Shown: positions 12,501 through 23,329 of the stretch, piece by piece
Numbering within the stretch: the first letter of the stretch is position 1
Layout of the letters: each line of letters opens with the position of its first letter
NCBI GenBank assembly: GCA_026826555.1
Contig: JAKSZT010054308.1
Location: 2,900,045 to 2,964,044 of the forward strand
From: Tolypeutes matacus
Taxonomy: Eukaryota; Chordata; Mammalia; Cingulata; Chlamyphoridae
DNA: 64,000 nucleotides
Direction: 5' to 3'
Position numbers and translations under genes: made by a program
Notes under the pieces: model-generated
Database searches by the model: none
What the model saw: the letters and a program-made list of their open reading frames with translations, nothing else
What the model was told of the DNA's origin: nothing

Positions 12501-15199
12501 AGCAGTTGGTAGAATAGATTGGGGGAACAAATTTATGGGTAGAAAGAAATGATGAGTGAGCTAAGGAAATGTTTAGAAGCCCATTCTTGGATAAATGTCG
12601 GGGGAATACCTACCATGTGCCAGCTTTGTGCAGCATGACTTGTAGAGTGATAGACAATACAAAACGATGAGGCTGAAGCCACCCCTCCTACCTAGAAAGT
12701 ATCCAGGCGGGTCTGCCAAGGAGATGAGTTTTTTTCAGGCAAATGGTCCCTAACCCTGGTTCTGGTCTTCAGGGCTCCCGAGTTAGCTGGTCTATGGGAA
12801 GTGTTTTGACACCTGAAAGATACTGTCAGTGGATGCTGTTTGGAGGATTAACGGGAGACAGTGATGATGAGGGGATGGAGGGAGATATTCAGGAAATCAA
12901 AATCAATAAATACTGGGAGTTGAGATTTTGGAAAAATCTTTCGTGGAATCCAGTGTGAAACGTGAGGGGTCACATCAACATTTGGAGGCTCAAGTCTCTG
13001 CTCTGGCTCCTGAGTGACCACCTGCTCTCTCCCCTTCTGCATGTGCCCAGGTTCTGGAGTAAGGACTACACGGTACACGTGCAGCTGAATGACTACCTGG
13101 ACATCATCTGTCCGCATTACGAGGATGACTCTGTGGCAGACGCCGCCATGGAGCAATACACGCTGTACCTGGTGGACCGTGAGGAGTACCAGCTGTGCCA
13201 GCCCCAATCCAAGGACCAGGTTCGATGGCAGTGCAGCCAGCCCAGAGCCAGGCATGGCCCGGAGAAGCTGTCTGAGAAGTTCCAGCGCTTTACACCCTTC
13301 ACCCTGGGCAAGGAGTTCAAAGAGGGACACAGCTACTACTACATCTGTGAGTGCCTGGGAGGCCTACACACAGGTGGATGGGCATACTGGGGGACGTAGG
13401 AGGTACGTGCTTGGTGGGGAGTCAAGCAGCAGAGGGTCCCTTCCAATGTCTTATGTATTAGTCATTTGCTTGCATTATAAATATGGAATAAGCCTCTCTT
13501 GTGTTCTGAGCACTCTACTTGGCATTATGGACCCAGAGATAAATAAGATCCTAGGGGGTCAGAGGTGGCTCAACTGGTTGGGCGTCCGTCTCCCATATGG
13601 AGGGACCCAGGTTTGATACCCAGGACCTCCCGGTAAAAAAAAAAAAAAAAAAATAAGATCCTATACAGCACATGTCCTCAAGGAAGCTGGGAGGGGACAC
13701 ACATAGGTTAACAGACCATTAGTAGAGTGTGATATGGAAAACATGAGCACAGAGATCCTGGGAAAATGCCCTGGGTGCACAGCAGGCTGGTGAGGAAGAC
13801 AACCTCAGAGCTTAGGACAAGCAGAGGAGTCAGCCAGCATGAGGGCACATGTTTAAAGAGAGTATGACATCTCCAGGGAACTCCATATGGGTCAGCCTGG
13901 CTAGAGTGGGATGAACACAGAAAGTGGGGAGAGGTGAGCTTGGAGAGCTGGTCAACAGCGATCGTGGAAGGGCCCAAGAAGTGCTAAGGAGTTTGGACTT
14001 TATCCTGAGGGCAGTGGAAAGTCACTGATAGATTTTTTTTTTTTTAGGAGGTACTGGGGATTGAGCCTAGGCCCTCGTACACGCGAAGCTGGTGCTCAAC
14101 CACTGAGCTACACCCACTCCCCAGTGGCAGATTTTAAGAGTTAGAAGATCAGCTCTGTGGAAAAGAGACCCAGGACTCGCTCTGTCAGTGAGGCCCAGGC
14201 AGGTGGAGTCTAAGATGGACCAAGGAAGGGGCGCATATTGTGAAGGCCTCACCCAACTTTAGGCGTGAAGAGGTGGAAGACGGAATGTGGGGAGGGGATA
14301 CTGTCTATGTTCCCTTTTTTTTTTTTTTTTTGAGGTACTAGGGCCAGGGATTGATCCTGGGACCTTGTATGTGGGAAGCCAGCATGCTCAACCACTGAAC
14401 CACATTGGCTCCCTGTCTTATATTCCAAAGCTAGGGTTTTTTCCAAAGAATAGGAAATTGGGCAGAACACTGGGTAACAAGTGGGCAAAAACTAAGAAGA
14501 GTGAGAATCAGTGATTAGAGAGAAGAGAGAGTATTAAAATGAGCAGGCAGGTAGCTGAGAAAGCAGGGGCCAGAAATCTTTGGGTTTATATTCTTTCAAT
14601 AAAGGTTCCTTCCTTAACATCCTATGGGTTTATTTTGCAGCCAAACCCATTCACCACCAAGAAGATCAGTGCTTGAGGTTGAAGGTGACCGTCAATGGCA
14701 AAATCAGTGAGTGTCTGGGCCTTGTGGGCTCCTTCCTCCATCTCTATGCTGGGCCTGATCTGGGATGATAGGGAAGTCCCACTGCCCAGCCCACCCAGCA
14801 CGCACACCCCCCTGCCTCCCTGGTGCCATACCTGATCTACTGCCACGCTTGTCTTTCAGCTCACAGTCCTCAGGCCCATGCCAATCCACAGGAGAAGAAG
14901 CTTCCAGCAGGTGGGTAGCTGGAACATACTGGGCCTAGGGCACAGAAGGGGTCTGTTTGAGGAGGCTGGGTACAGGGGGTGGGTCCCTTGCCAGACAGGG
15001 CCTGGGGAAAAAACCCTACCAGGCTGATGGCCAATGCCAGCAGTGGGACCACTCACCTTGGGGGCTTTTGCCTTCTCACCATGCAGATGACCCGGAAGTC
15101 CAGGTTCTACATAGCATCGGTCACAGTGCTGCCCCTCGCCTCTTCCCACTTGCCTGGGTGGTGTTGCTCCTGCCACTTCTGCTGCTGCAAACTCCATGA
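9506..15199 (+). CDS. EFNA1: Ephrin-A1, GPI-anchored Eph receptor ligand (5 coding exons, 205 aa)
   Basis: Exons: 9506-9597, 13051-13346, 14641-14706, 14860-14910, 15087-15199; all introns are GT-AG and the joined frame is open to the TGA at 15197. The product begins MELLWAPLLGLCCSLAAADR, a signal peptide, followed by the ephrin receptor-binding domain (about residues 19-150, with QLNDYLDIICPHYEDDSVAD and FTPFTLGKEFKEGHSYYYI). An N-glycosylation sequon NSS lies at residue 26. The hydrophobic C-terminus (FPLAWVVLLLPLLLLQTP) is a GPI-attachment signal. The family acts at the cell surface by binding EphA receptors, notably EphA2, in contact signalling and angiogenesis. Exon 3 is 66 nt and in frame, so skipping it would give a form 22 aa shorter, like the known shorter human isoform. 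The length equals human. SLC50A1 follows on the same strand about 1.9 kb downstream. Confidence 0.97.
11087..11113 (+). repeat. (CA)n microsatellite in EFNA1 intron 1
   Basis: CA/TA dinucleotide run. Confidence 0.85.
11645..11672 (+). repeat. (CT)n microsatellite in EFNA1 intron 1
   Basis: About 12 CT units in a row. Confidence 0.85.
13455..14035 (+). repeat. L2 LINE fragment in EFNA1 intron 2, split by SINE insertions
   Basis: Starts 'tgttctgagcactctacttg...aataagatccta' and resumes past the first SINE with 'catgtcctcaaggaagctgg', later 'ctaaggagtttggactttat', all in L2 consensus order. The second SINE ends it. Confidence 0.65.
13541..13663 (+). mobile_element. DAS-type SINE (short form) with TSD
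   Basis: 'gaggtggctcaactggttgg...aggacctcccggt' plus A-tail; TSD aaataagatccta at 13541-13553 and 13651-13663, inside an L2. Confidence 0.92.
14024..14136 (-). mobile_element. tRNA-derived SINE, 'ggagcgggtgtagctcagtgg' type
   Basis: The minus strand reads 'gagtgggtgtagctcagtgg...ctcaatccccagtacctcct' then an A-tail; diverged TSD actgatagattt / agtggcagattt. Confidence 0.8.
14301..14426 (-). mobile_element. tRNA-derived SINE, 'tagctcagtgg' type
   Basis: The minus strand carries the same family as at 14024-14136, poly(T) on plus at 14315-14332; imperfect TSD ctgtctatgttcc / ctgtcttatattcc. Confidence 0.8.
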
Positions 15200-15954
15200 A
15201 GGTGTATGCCATACCTGGCTTAAGGATTGAGACTGGGCTGAGGAGGGCAGGGACAGGCACCCCTCACCTGTCCTGGGGCAGCTCTCAAAGCCCCAACCTT
15301 GGGAACCACTCCCACCACATGCACAAGCTGCCACCCAGCAGCCTCAAAACGGGTCAGTATTAAGAGTTGCAACCCAAAGGAGGTTGGCAAGCCTGGTAGT
15401 GCCATCCCCACCTCCACCTCAAAGGGACAGAGAAAGAAGTGGGGACAGTCCTTTCCCTGCCATTGCTGCCCTTAAGCCAAAGAAACAAGCTGTGCAGACA
15501 TCACCACTGAAGAGGGCACATCAGGAGCCGAGCTGGCAGAGGCCTAGGGTTATACAGATGGATGCTGAACTTGGCAAAGATGCCCCTCCCAGAGAGAGCT
15601 AGGATGCCCACATGAACTGACTGAAGGAAAAGCTTGGGAGGCATGGACAAGAGAGAGATGGCATGCTCGGGCTGACCCCATCAAGGCTTCCGTCTGTGGA
15701 GCCACCACAGAGAGGTTGTAGCAAGGCCCTGCTTCGTCGTCCCCCACCCTAGTGGCAGCACTCCCCAGAGCCGGGCCAGCAGGGAGCTGTGCCAACCTGT
15801 TCTTCGAGTGTAACTATAAGGGCAGGGCCCATGTGTACAGAGTCTGCCTACAGTGTAGTGTGAAGGGCAGTGCCCACGTGTACAATATCTGTATATAAAC
15901 TTGTCATGTGTCTGTGCTAATTTCTACAACTGGAATTTTTATACAATGTTTCAA

Positions 15955-15960
15955 AATAAA
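15955..15960 (+). terminator. EFNA1: EFNA1 polyadenylation signal
   Basis: Canonical AATAAA about 755 nt after the EFNA1 stop codon, followed by a GT-rich stretch (tgtttgttttgttttg) that fits a downstream element. Confidence 0.85.
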
Positions 15961-16014
15961 TTCACGTGTTTGTTTTGTTTTGTTTTGATGCCCCCTCCAT
16001 TCTAGCTTAGGACC

Positions 16015-16070
16015 ATTCAGTCAAAAACACTGAATGCCTACTATGTGCTAGGTTCTATACCAGTAGCACC
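16015..16070 (+). repeat. Short L2-like fragment
   Basis: 'cactgaatgcctactatgtgctaggttcta' type phrase, directly after the EFNA1 3' end. Confidence 0.5.
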
Positions 16071-16079
16071 TGGCTTTGC

Positions 16080-16800
16080 ATTCATTTCCTTCTCTGCCTG
16101 GAGGACATGTGCCCCTCACCAGGCCGAAAGGGTGCAGTGTTTCCTTCCCCAAGGGGTATCTCAGGGAAAGAAAGAAAGGTTTCCCATAGCAGTTTCTCTG
16201 GTTCTAGGCTGCACCTCAGTCTGGAAGTTCTTCCTGCCCATCCTCTGCTCCACTCCTACCCCCTCAGCGCCTGGCTTTGGCATACAGTTCAGGTACTCAT
16301 GTTCTCCGGGTGAGTCAGGGCTGCCGCACAGGGGAACGCCAGCTGAGGCTTGCACTGCCCACAGCCCGACCAACACAGGCCTGTGGGAGGCTGGGAGGGA
16401 AAGTTCCCAGCAGCAAGGAGGATGTACTAAGGGGTCAATGATAGGCTTTTAAGTGGATTGGCCAAGTCCTGAGGTTGGCAGCATGGCTGAAGAGGGAGGG
16501 CATCTGACAAAGGCTTGGTGATTCCTGGTAATCACTGTTAAGGGTTAGGGGCTAGGCGGAGGCTTCAGCCAACTCCAGGAAAAACCTCCGGATGCCTGAG
16601 AAACTGATTCTGATTTGAAGTTCTGGGTGGAAGGCGTGTTGAGGTCTGGCTGAATCTTGCCCGATTTTGCCTTATTAAGCAGCTTTATTGAGATATCGTT
16701 CGGTATGTGTGCCCCGGTTTTATTTTAAGGGGGTCTGTCGCGTAGGCCTGGGGGAGCACGAGAATTAAGGCTGGGGGTCTAGGTGACTCAGGGAGCAAGC
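16080..16800. other. EFNA1-SLC50A1 spacer
   Basis: No gene. An L1-like 'agctttattgagatatcgtt' lies near 16680. The rest is unassigned. Confidence 0.5.
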
Positions 16801-17017
16801 AGAGTGTGAGGAGCGGCGGGTGCGGGGGCCAAATACGTAGACCCTCCTCAGAGGGCGAGCTGCACCGGCCCGGCACCGTCAGAACCACGACCACTGGGGC
16901 GGGCGCCGCTCGGCCCCGCCCTGCCGCGCGCCCCGAGGGGCGGGGCCTGGGTTCCTGTCTGGCGTGCCAGGGGCGGGCCGGATTCCGTTTCTGTTTCCGG
17001 AGAAACGGCCCCGGCGC

Positions 17018-17060
17018 GCAGGGGCGGGGCGGAGGGGGCGGGGCGGAGGGGGCGGGGCTC
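17018..17060 (+). promoter_or_regulatory. SLC50A1: Tandem GC-box array of the SLC50A1 promoter
   Basis: Three back-to-back copies of a GGGGCGGGGCGGAG-like unit lie 70-110 bp upstream of the SLC50A1 start codon, within a CpG island spanning about 16850-17210. GC boxes are Sp/KLF sites. No TATA box is visible. Confidence 0.75.
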
Positions 17061-17129
17061 CGGCGACGCGGGCCCAGGGCCGAGCTCCCCCGCGCCGGCG
17101 GCCGGGCGCGCAATCCCACTCAGGGCAGG

Positions 17130-19200
17130 ATGGAGGCGGGCGGCACGGCCGACTCGCTGCTTTCCGGAGCCTGCGTGCTCTTCACCCTTGGCATGTTCTC
17201 CACCGGCCTGTGAGAGCGCGGCGGGGCTAGGCTGGGGCAGGACCAGGAAGTCAGGGAAGGAGAGAGGGCAGAGACGTGGCCGCCGCACCCGGCTGCGTCC
17301 GGGACCCGGAGTCGACGTGGAATCGGATCGAGGGGACCGGGCACAGGGGCGGAACGGGCCACTTAGCCTGAGGGAGAAGGCAAGAGAGTTGAGGGTGGGG
17401 ACGGGGGTCTCTGGGGACTGGAGGACAGGCATGGGGGGCTCGACCCCTCAGTAGCCCGGTCCTCCCTTCCCATCCCTCATCCCTCCCTTCGGGGCCCCGT
17501 TACAGCTCGGACCTCAGGCACATGAGGATGACCCGGAGCGTGGACAGCGTCCAGTTCCTGCCCTTTCTCACCACGGATGTCAAGTGAGAGGGGCGACAGC
17601 AGCGGCGGGAAAGGCTCTGAGGGAGGCGGGAGAGAGGAATGTGGAGGAAGGCCCTCGGGCCCCCCTCCCCCATCAAGCCCTAGGACCGATGTCCCTCCCT
17701 CCACACTGCAGCAACCTGAGCTGGCTGAGTTATGGGGCCTTGAAGGGTGATGGGACCCTCCTCGTCGTCAACGCCGTGGGGGCTGTGCTTCAAACCCTCT
17801 ATATCTTGACGTACCTGCACTACTGCCCTCGGAAGGTAGAGGCCTGCCCGGACCCACCTCTGCTGCATGCCCTGCCAAAACACCACTTCTTAGAAGACTA
17901 TATATAACAGACTGGCACTGCCACCTTTTTTCCTAGAAGGTGTCCCCAGCCTTGCAGTCCTCCTTCCTCGGTGAAGCAGCCCTCTGAGATTCACACGTTG
18001 CAGTTGCCTCAGTTCTGCCTGGCCTGATGGTGCCCATGCTGCCCTGAGCTGCACAACAAGCTGAGGGCAAAGGGCTTTTCTCTCTGATAGTTTCTTCATA
18101 GCAAGGGCCAGTGGCTGAGAATAAAATGATTAGCTCTGCATCCTCCTTCAATTACAGAAGCATTTATTAAGCTCCTATTGTGTGTACAGAACTCACAGAA
18201 AAGGATACCTTTCCCTCCCCTAGAAACTACCGGTGTTGCAGGTGGATCAGACATGTGCCCAAGTAACTGGTGGGAAGAAGGCTGTAACAAGTGCAGCACT
18301 GGAGGGGCAGGCAAAGGCCGGCTTCCCCAGAGGAGAATGGGAGAGGGCAGGATGAATGATTCTGGCAGAAGGGCATTTCAGACAGGGCTCCTGGCACATC
18401 TGGAAGATTACTCTCTCCCTTGCAGCGTATCGTGCTCCTCCAGACTGCAACACTGCTGGGGTTCCTTCTCCTGGGTTATGGCTACTTTTGGCTCCTGGTG
18501 CCTGACCCCAAGGCCCGGCTTGAGCAGCTGGGCCTCTTCTGCAGTGTCTTCACCATCAGCATGTACCTCTCACCACTGGCTGACTTGGTGTGTGGGGGTG
18601 TCCAGGGAGGTGGGGGAGTAAGAAGGGCCAGGCTCCCATAGCCAGGGACTGTAGCTTATCCCCCAGAGGAAGGGAGATCCAAATCCTGGAAGGAGATTGG
18701 GCAGTAGAGGTGGGTGAGTAGGAGGCAGGAGGGAAGGGTTGGGTGATAGATCAGGGAGGATGTTTGACCTTTTTCCTGAGAGAATTTTTTGGCAGGGTAA
18801 GAGTTTATGATGTGTGGGCTAGGGGTGGGACCTCCCTTTATAGACCCAGCAGGAAAGCTGCAGAAGCCTCTAACAAGGGCTTGTCTTTCATCCTTTCCCA
18901 TAGGCCAAAGTCATTCAGACTAAGTCAACCCAACGTCTCTCCTTCTCGCTCACCATTGCCACCCTCCTCACCTCTGCCTCTTGGACCCTCTATGGGTTTC
19001 AACTCAGAGATCCCTACATTATGGTAAGCAGAACAGGGATAGGGTGACAGGTGTGCAAGGTGGAAAGCCAGCTCCTCATAGTGGCCTTGTGGTTTCAGGT
19101 ACCCAACATTCCAGGAATCCTTACCAGCGTCATCCGCCTCTGGCTTTTCTGGAAGTACCCTCAAGAGCAAGACAGGAACTACCGGCTTCTGCAAACCTGA
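17130..19200 (+). CDS. SLC50A1: SWEET1 sugar transporter (6 coding exons, 221 aa)
   Basis: Exons: 17130-17209, 17506-17583, 17712-17835, 18426-18587, 18904-19023, 19099-19200. The frame closes at TGA 19198-19200 and gives 221 aa, equal to the human protein. The product starts MEAGGTADSLLSGACVLFTL and holds two MtN3/saliva (SWEET) triple-helix units: the first spans about residues 8-95 (FLPFLTTDVNNLSWLSYG), the second about 125-212 (CSVFTISMYLSPLADLAKVI). They are joined by a linker helix, giving seven membrane segments. Family knowledge: a facilitative glucose transporter of the Golgi and plasma membrane, first reported as RAG1-activating protein 1. It lies tail to tail with DPM3. Confidence 0.96.
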
Positions 19201-19459
19201 GTCAGCTCACCTCACCACTGGGCACCTTAATGCCAACCTGATACCAAAGAGAGCCCCTAGTTTCAGCTGTTCCTGCTGACCAACCCCATGGGTGCAATGG
19301 GATGTGGGGAAGAAAAAGGGACAATTTTGAGAATAGACCAATGAAGAGCTTTACTTAGAAGATGGGATGGGACCTGGGAGACGAGTCACTTTTATTTTGT
19401 AGAGATAATATCTTTTTTAGTTTTGAAGGTTGGGGCTGTATCTTTAGAATGTGCCTTAT

Positions 19460-19465
19460 AATAAA
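19460..19465 (+). terminator. SLC50A1: SLC50A1 polyadenylation signal
   Basis: AATAAA about 260 nt after the stop codon and about 470 nt before the DPM3 3' end on the other strand. Confidence 0.75.
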
Positions 19466-19932
19466 TCTACCCTGCCCATCACTGCTAAATCTCCATTCAA
19501 TGAATCTCAACCTGCCTGGATTGGTGAAGGGTAGTGACTGGGCGGTTACTCTTTTGGCAGGGTAGGGGTGCACTGTCTGATCCAGGTATTCTAGTGGAGT
19601 TGGCTCAGAAAAGGTATCTGAAAGAACCAAGAGGTTGGTTTAAAAGAGGAGAGCTCGGATATTATGAAGAAAAAGAGATTAGGCCTTAAGAAGTACTTCC
19701 TGACTAGGCTTAAGGACCGGGAAAGTGGAATGACTCTCCATCCTGAGCCATTTTGAGAAGAGGGGGACTTGTCTCATTTGTCTAAAAAGGGGGAATACCA
19801 GTAGGATGCAAAGAAGCTGGGATAGCCTCAGGGAGCTGGTCTTGCACCTTGCACTTCTCTACCACTGGTATACCGAATCCCGAATTCCCATTCTCCATAC
19901 CAAACTAAACAAAGTAGAAAATAAACTTGCTC

Positions 19933-19938
19933 TTTAAT
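19933..19938 (-). terminator. DPM3: Probable DPM3 polyadenylation signal (ATTAAA)
   Basis: On the minus strand this reads ATTAAA, a common variant hexamer, about 45 nt past the DPM3 stop. This implies a very short 3'UTR. Confidence 0.5.
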
Positions 19939-19983
19939 AGGGGGTGGAAGGACAGGCCGCTGGGCAGGAATGGGGGAAGGGTG

Positions 19984-20262
19984 TCAAAAGCGCAGCCCTT
20001 TGCGGGCCAAGTCAGCCCGGGCCTCCTGGATCTGGCTCTGCAGCTCGTGGGCAGCATCCTCGCAGTCGTGAAAAGTGGCCACGCGATAACCCACGGTGCC
20101 CAGAGCATAGCAGCCGGCGGACACCAGCAAGTAGGCGGGCAGTGGCCACAGGACCTCTCGGCAGGCCGAGGGCAGCTCTAGGCCCAGGGCTCCCACGGTC
20201 AGGGCCGCCCAGGTGGAGCCCAGGAGCGCCAATCCCCACAACCACTGCGCTAGCTTCGTCAT
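19984..20262 (-). CDS. DPM3: Dolichol-phosphate mannosyltransferase subunit 3 (single coding exon, 92 aa)
   Basis: A single uninterrupted frame of 92 aa, equal to human, starting [20 protein letters not shown]. Two hydrophobic segments (about residues 8-28 and 37-57, the second around [20 protein letters not shown]) anchor it in the ER membrane. A charged C-terminal helix ([20 protein letters not shown]) is the part that binds the DPM1 catalytic subunit. The complex makes dolichol-phosphate-mannose for N-glycans, GPI anchors and O-mannosylation. An acceptor AG sits 5 nt upstream of the ATG and a donor lies at 20429-20430, so a non-coding exon 1 is likely above 20431. The open frame runs on upstream to 20358, but the ATG at 20262 matches the family start. 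Confidence 0.96.
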   Translation of the reverse strand: MTKLAQWLWGLALLGSTWAALTVGALGLELPSACREVLWPLPAYLLVSAGCYALGTVGYRVATFHDCEDAAHELQSQIQEARADLARKGLRF

Positions 20263-20430
20263 GGTCCCTGCGGGAAGAGAAAGCAAAGCTCGGGGTCCCT
20301 GCCACCCGCTGCATTTGAGACTTCCTCCCTGTCCTCCCTCGCCCACCCTCCCGACCACCTAGCCTCAGCTTCGCTCCCCGGCAGCTCTCGCCCTCCTTCC
20401 CGCTCAATAAGGGCCTCGTCCTACATTTAC

Positions 20431-20540
20431 CTCTTTGCCGCGCGCCTTTCCTTCCCCGCGCAGCTCAGACGTCAGCGTTCGAAAGTTCTCTACGCCGCAT
20501 GCTCCGCCTCCGCGCGGCCTTCTGGGGACTGTAGTCTAAA
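20431..20540 (-). promoter_or_regulatory. DPM3: DPM3 promoter with ZNF143-type and CRE-like motifs
   Basis: CpG-rich DNA upstream of the probable DPM3 exon 1. The minus strand of 20517-20535 reads ACTACAGTCCCCAGAAGGC, close to the ZNF143/STAF consensus (ACTACAnnTCCCAGnATGC). A GACGTCAG at about 20468-20475 holds a CRE/ATF core. The motif matches are seen; use is inferred. Confidence 0.65.
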
Positions 20541-20755
20541 TGGCGCCGAGAGGACTCAGGGTCGCGATGCTCCCCCAGGCGGCCTTCAGCGGCCTTTGCT
20601 CCACAAACTGTGGGCTGGGTCTGGAGGGGTTTCCCAACTGTTTCTTTCGCTCAGGACCCCCGACCAAGTTTCGTTCTTAGCGAATGGGCTTACCTTACAA
20701 CAAGGTGGGAATGTAATGATCCCCCATAGATACAGTTCTGTGGCACAGGAACCCC

Positions 20756-20830
20756 GCTCATTCATTTATTTATTTACTTGCTCACCTGGTCATTCATTCA
20801 TTCATTCATTCATTCATTCATTCATTCACC
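20756..20830 (+). repeat. (ATTC)n tetranucleotide repeat
   Basis: About ten CATT/ATTC units in a row at 20792-20828, preceded by an (ATTT)-like stretch. Confidence 0.9.
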
Positions 20831-20849
20831 GGAACATTTTCTGAGTGCC

Positions 20850-21580
20850 ATGACAGACTTTGGAGATAAAGAGATGAGTCAAGAGACTCTGCTCCTCCTG
20901 GGGTGGAGAGGGAAAAGAGGAGTCAGGGAAGCAGATGCATTGTCAACTAATCAAGATGCCTTGAGATGTGTTAAAACAGAGGTTGTCCTATTTTTAAAAG
21001 AGCAGCCAATACAGTTTGGAGCCAAAGGAGGGAGGCCTCCAGGAAGGTTGTCATTCTACTGTATTGCTGGCACAGGAATCAGCAGATTAAAAAAAAAAAA
21101 GTGGAGGGATTATAATGTGTTAAAAGGTTTTGAGAGAAGGTGTATATTTCTTTCAGAACGTTTTGGGGATGAATTCATATACATAAACAAGTATATATAT
21201 GTGTGTGTGTGTGTGTATATATAAGTAAAAGAAAAGTTCAGGTAGTCATCAACTTTAGGGAAAACAGTTATAAAAGAAATGATAAAGCCTGCTTGCTAAA
21301 GATCACCAGGAATACACCTGTAGCTGGGCAGAATTAGGTTTATTTACTTGCTTAACTTGCTGATACAAGGAAGCACACACAGAGAAATTGTGGGCAACTC
21401 ACCAAAGGAAGTAACAGGGTCAATACAGAATATGGGAAAGGGTTGATTCTAGGTAAAATTGAAATGACACAGTATTTTGATAAGTTCGGAGATAAGCATG
21501 GCTGTAAATAAAGGAATCAACAAGCTGGGGCTGAAAAGTAGATTTGAGATCCACTTGGAAACTACAAGTTTAAAATACAA
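20850..21580. other. Intergenic, no gene seen
   Basis: AT-rich; includes a (TA)n(GT)n(TA)n microsatellite at 21191-21223. Nothing else assigned. Confidence 0.5.
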
Positions 21581-21586
21581 GGTGGA

Positions 21587-21735
21587 GGGGAGCTGGTTTA
21601 GCTCAGTGGTTGGGTGCCTGGTTCCTGTATATGAGGTCTCAGGTTCATTCCCCAGTACCTCCTAAAAATATATAAAATAAAATAAAATAAAATATAAAAC
21701 AAAAAGAATAATAAGTGGGGGAAAAAAAAAAAAAA
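21587..21735 (+). mobile_element. tRNA-derived SINE with A-rich tail
   Basis: 'gagctggtttagctcagtgg...tctcaggttcattccccagt', then 'acctcctaaaaatatataaa' and (AAAAT)n. It has the same tRNA-like boxes as the 14.0-14.4 kb elements but a diverged body. Confidence 0.75.
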
Positions 21736-21897
21736 GGTTGAATGTCATGTCCAAAAACCCATTATCTGAAGCTTTGCACCTGGGTTAGAAATACAGGCTG
21801 CTTCTCTGTGTCAAAGGAACCCACCTGGCTTGGATCTCCAGGCAAAAGTGAAATGTTCCATTGTCACTGATATGATTTCAAATAGCAAAGTTTCTGA

Positions 21898-22120
21898 CTA
21901 TGATTTTATTTTATTTTATTTTATTTTATTTTTTTAAAGATTTTATTTATTTATTCATTTATCCCCCCCCTGCTGCTTGTGCTCGCTGGGTCAGCTAACC
22001 ACGCCGCGCGGGCGGGCTTGCCTTCACCAGGAGGCCCTGGGAACCGAACCCAGGGCCTCCCATATGGTAAACGGGAGCCCTACTGATTGAGCCACAGCCG
22101 CTTCCCTGTCTATGATTTTA
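21898..22120 (-). mobile_element. DAS-type SINE, long form, with TSD
   Basis: Minus strand: 'gggaagcggctgtggctcaa', B box 'gggttcggttcccagggcct', a second part 'gctgacccagcgagcacaag', then 'aataaatctttaaa'-type tail. TSD ctatgatttta. Confidence 0.92.
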
Positions 22121-22129
22121 GAGATGTTT

Positions 22130-22620
22130 CTCAGCCCTATGTCCTTGATGTTAGTTAACAAAACCAGTTTTTACAGGTTCACAGAGACTTAGTACAGTAC
22201 TAAACATCACATGATTTAGCTGTGAAGAATATTTTCACAACCATAATAATGTAAGAATGAGTATTGATTTAACCAAAAGTTGGGTTATTTAAATTGGGGG
22301 GGGGGCAGGTGTATTAGGAGAGTCAGGAATAGAGAGAACTAAATCCTCATCTTCCATGGCAGAGAGTAAACTGATTATATCTAAAATGGAAAAAACAAAT
22401 AATAATAATATGAGCATGCTATTCAGAAATATAGAGGTAAATACTGGAAGAAGCAGCCAAGAAACTTGAGTGATTGTGTCTGAGGACTGTAGATGCAGGG
22501 GTGAGAAAAGTGGGACAGGACACTACTTCTCATTACAAACTTTGTAGTACTAGTTGACATTTTAAACTTGAATATGCCTTGTTAAGTAAACATTAAGGCA
22601 AAATAAAAAACGCTTTTAAA
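22130..22620. other. Intergenic, no gene seen
   Basis: AT-rich diverged DNA; a G run near 22300. Nothing assigned. Confidence 0.5.
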
Positions 22621-22798
22621 AATCTGGAGGGAAGCGGCTGTGGCTCAATCAGTGGGGCTCCCGTTTACCATATGGGAGGCCCCGGGTTCGGTTCCCGGGG
22701 CCTCCTGGTGAAGGCAAACCCGCCCGTATGGCGTGGTTAGCTGGCCCAGTGAGCACAAGCAGCAAGGGGGGGGTGAATGAATAAATAAATAAAATCTT

Positions 22799-22832
<34 letters not shown>

Positions 22833-22837
22833 CTGGA
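22621..22837 (+). mobile_element. DAS-type SINE, long form, with TSD
   Basis: 'gggaagcggctgtggctcaa', 'gggttcggttcccggggcct', 'ctggcccagtgagcacaagc', then (AAAT)n; TSD aatctgga on both sides. Confidence 0.92.
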
Positions 22838-23095
22838 AAAAAAAAATCTGCTATATGAGCTTCAAATCTCCATTCCTATCACTCCAAAAATCCTATTGGT
22901 GGCTCAATCAGTGCCTCACTGGTCACAGTGACTTTCAGATATTGACAGTTTGGGGTCAGCACATCAGCTTTGCAGATCCAGAAACTCTGTTTATCCAGAG
23001 TAGACCTGTCCATAGAAGACAGATTGCTGCTCTCCAGAATATTTTTTGGGAAAGACAATGAGAACAGTGTGTTCTTTTCCTCCCGATGCACTTTA

Positions 23096-23190
23096 TTTAT
23101 TTATTTATTTTAAGGAGGTCCTGGGGAATGAACCCGGGACCTTGTACATGGGAAGTAGATGCTCAGCCACTGAGCTACACCCACTCCTCC
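23096..23190 (-). mobile_element. tRNA-derived SINE nested in LTR copy B
   Basis: Minus strand: 'gagtgggtgtagctcagtgg...gggttcattccccaggacct' then an (AAAT)n tail; it splits the LTR 3' end between 'aaaatgtatc' and 'aaagtgcatc', probably a diverged TSD. Confidence 0.8.
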
Positions 23191-23201
23191 AGATACATTT
23201 T

Positions 23202-23329
23202 AAAGACCAATTCCATGGGGGTCGGATGTGGCTCAACTGGTTGGGCGTCCGTCTCCCATATGGAGGGACCCGGGTTCGATCCCCGGGACCTCCCAGTAAA
23301 GGAAAAAAAAAAAAAAAAAGACCAATTCC
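23202..23329 (+). mobile_element. DAS-type SINE (short form) nested in LTR copy B, with TSD
   Basis: 'cggatgtggctcaactggtt', 'gggttcgatccccgggacct', A-tail; perfect TSD aaagaccaattcc at 23202-23214 and 23317-23329. Its TSD is LTR sequence, so it is younger than the LTR. Confidence 0.93.

Larger units (their letters stand above)
9598..13050 (+). other. EFNA1: EFNA1 intron 1 (3.45 kb)
   Basis: The long first intron holds no recognised gene. It contains a (CA)n run near 11087-11113, a (CT)n run near 11645-11672, several G-rich stretches (11920-12090) and an L2-like fragment near 12590-12660. First introns of ephrin-A genes are usual places for enhancers, but I can point to no specific element here. 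Confidence 0.6.

Noticed and set aside
16848..17432. 194-codon minus-strand frame opposite the SLC50A1 promoter
   Set aside because: A compositional frame in a CpG island; covers SLC50A1 exon 1 antisense.
19984..20358. Longer 124-codon form of DPM3
   Set aside because: An acceptor AG just before the ATG at 20262 shows that the upstream codons are intronic in the main transcript; 92 aa is the family length.
20756..20830. CRISPR-like repeats
   Set aside because: A plain tetranucleotide microsatellite in a mammalian genome.
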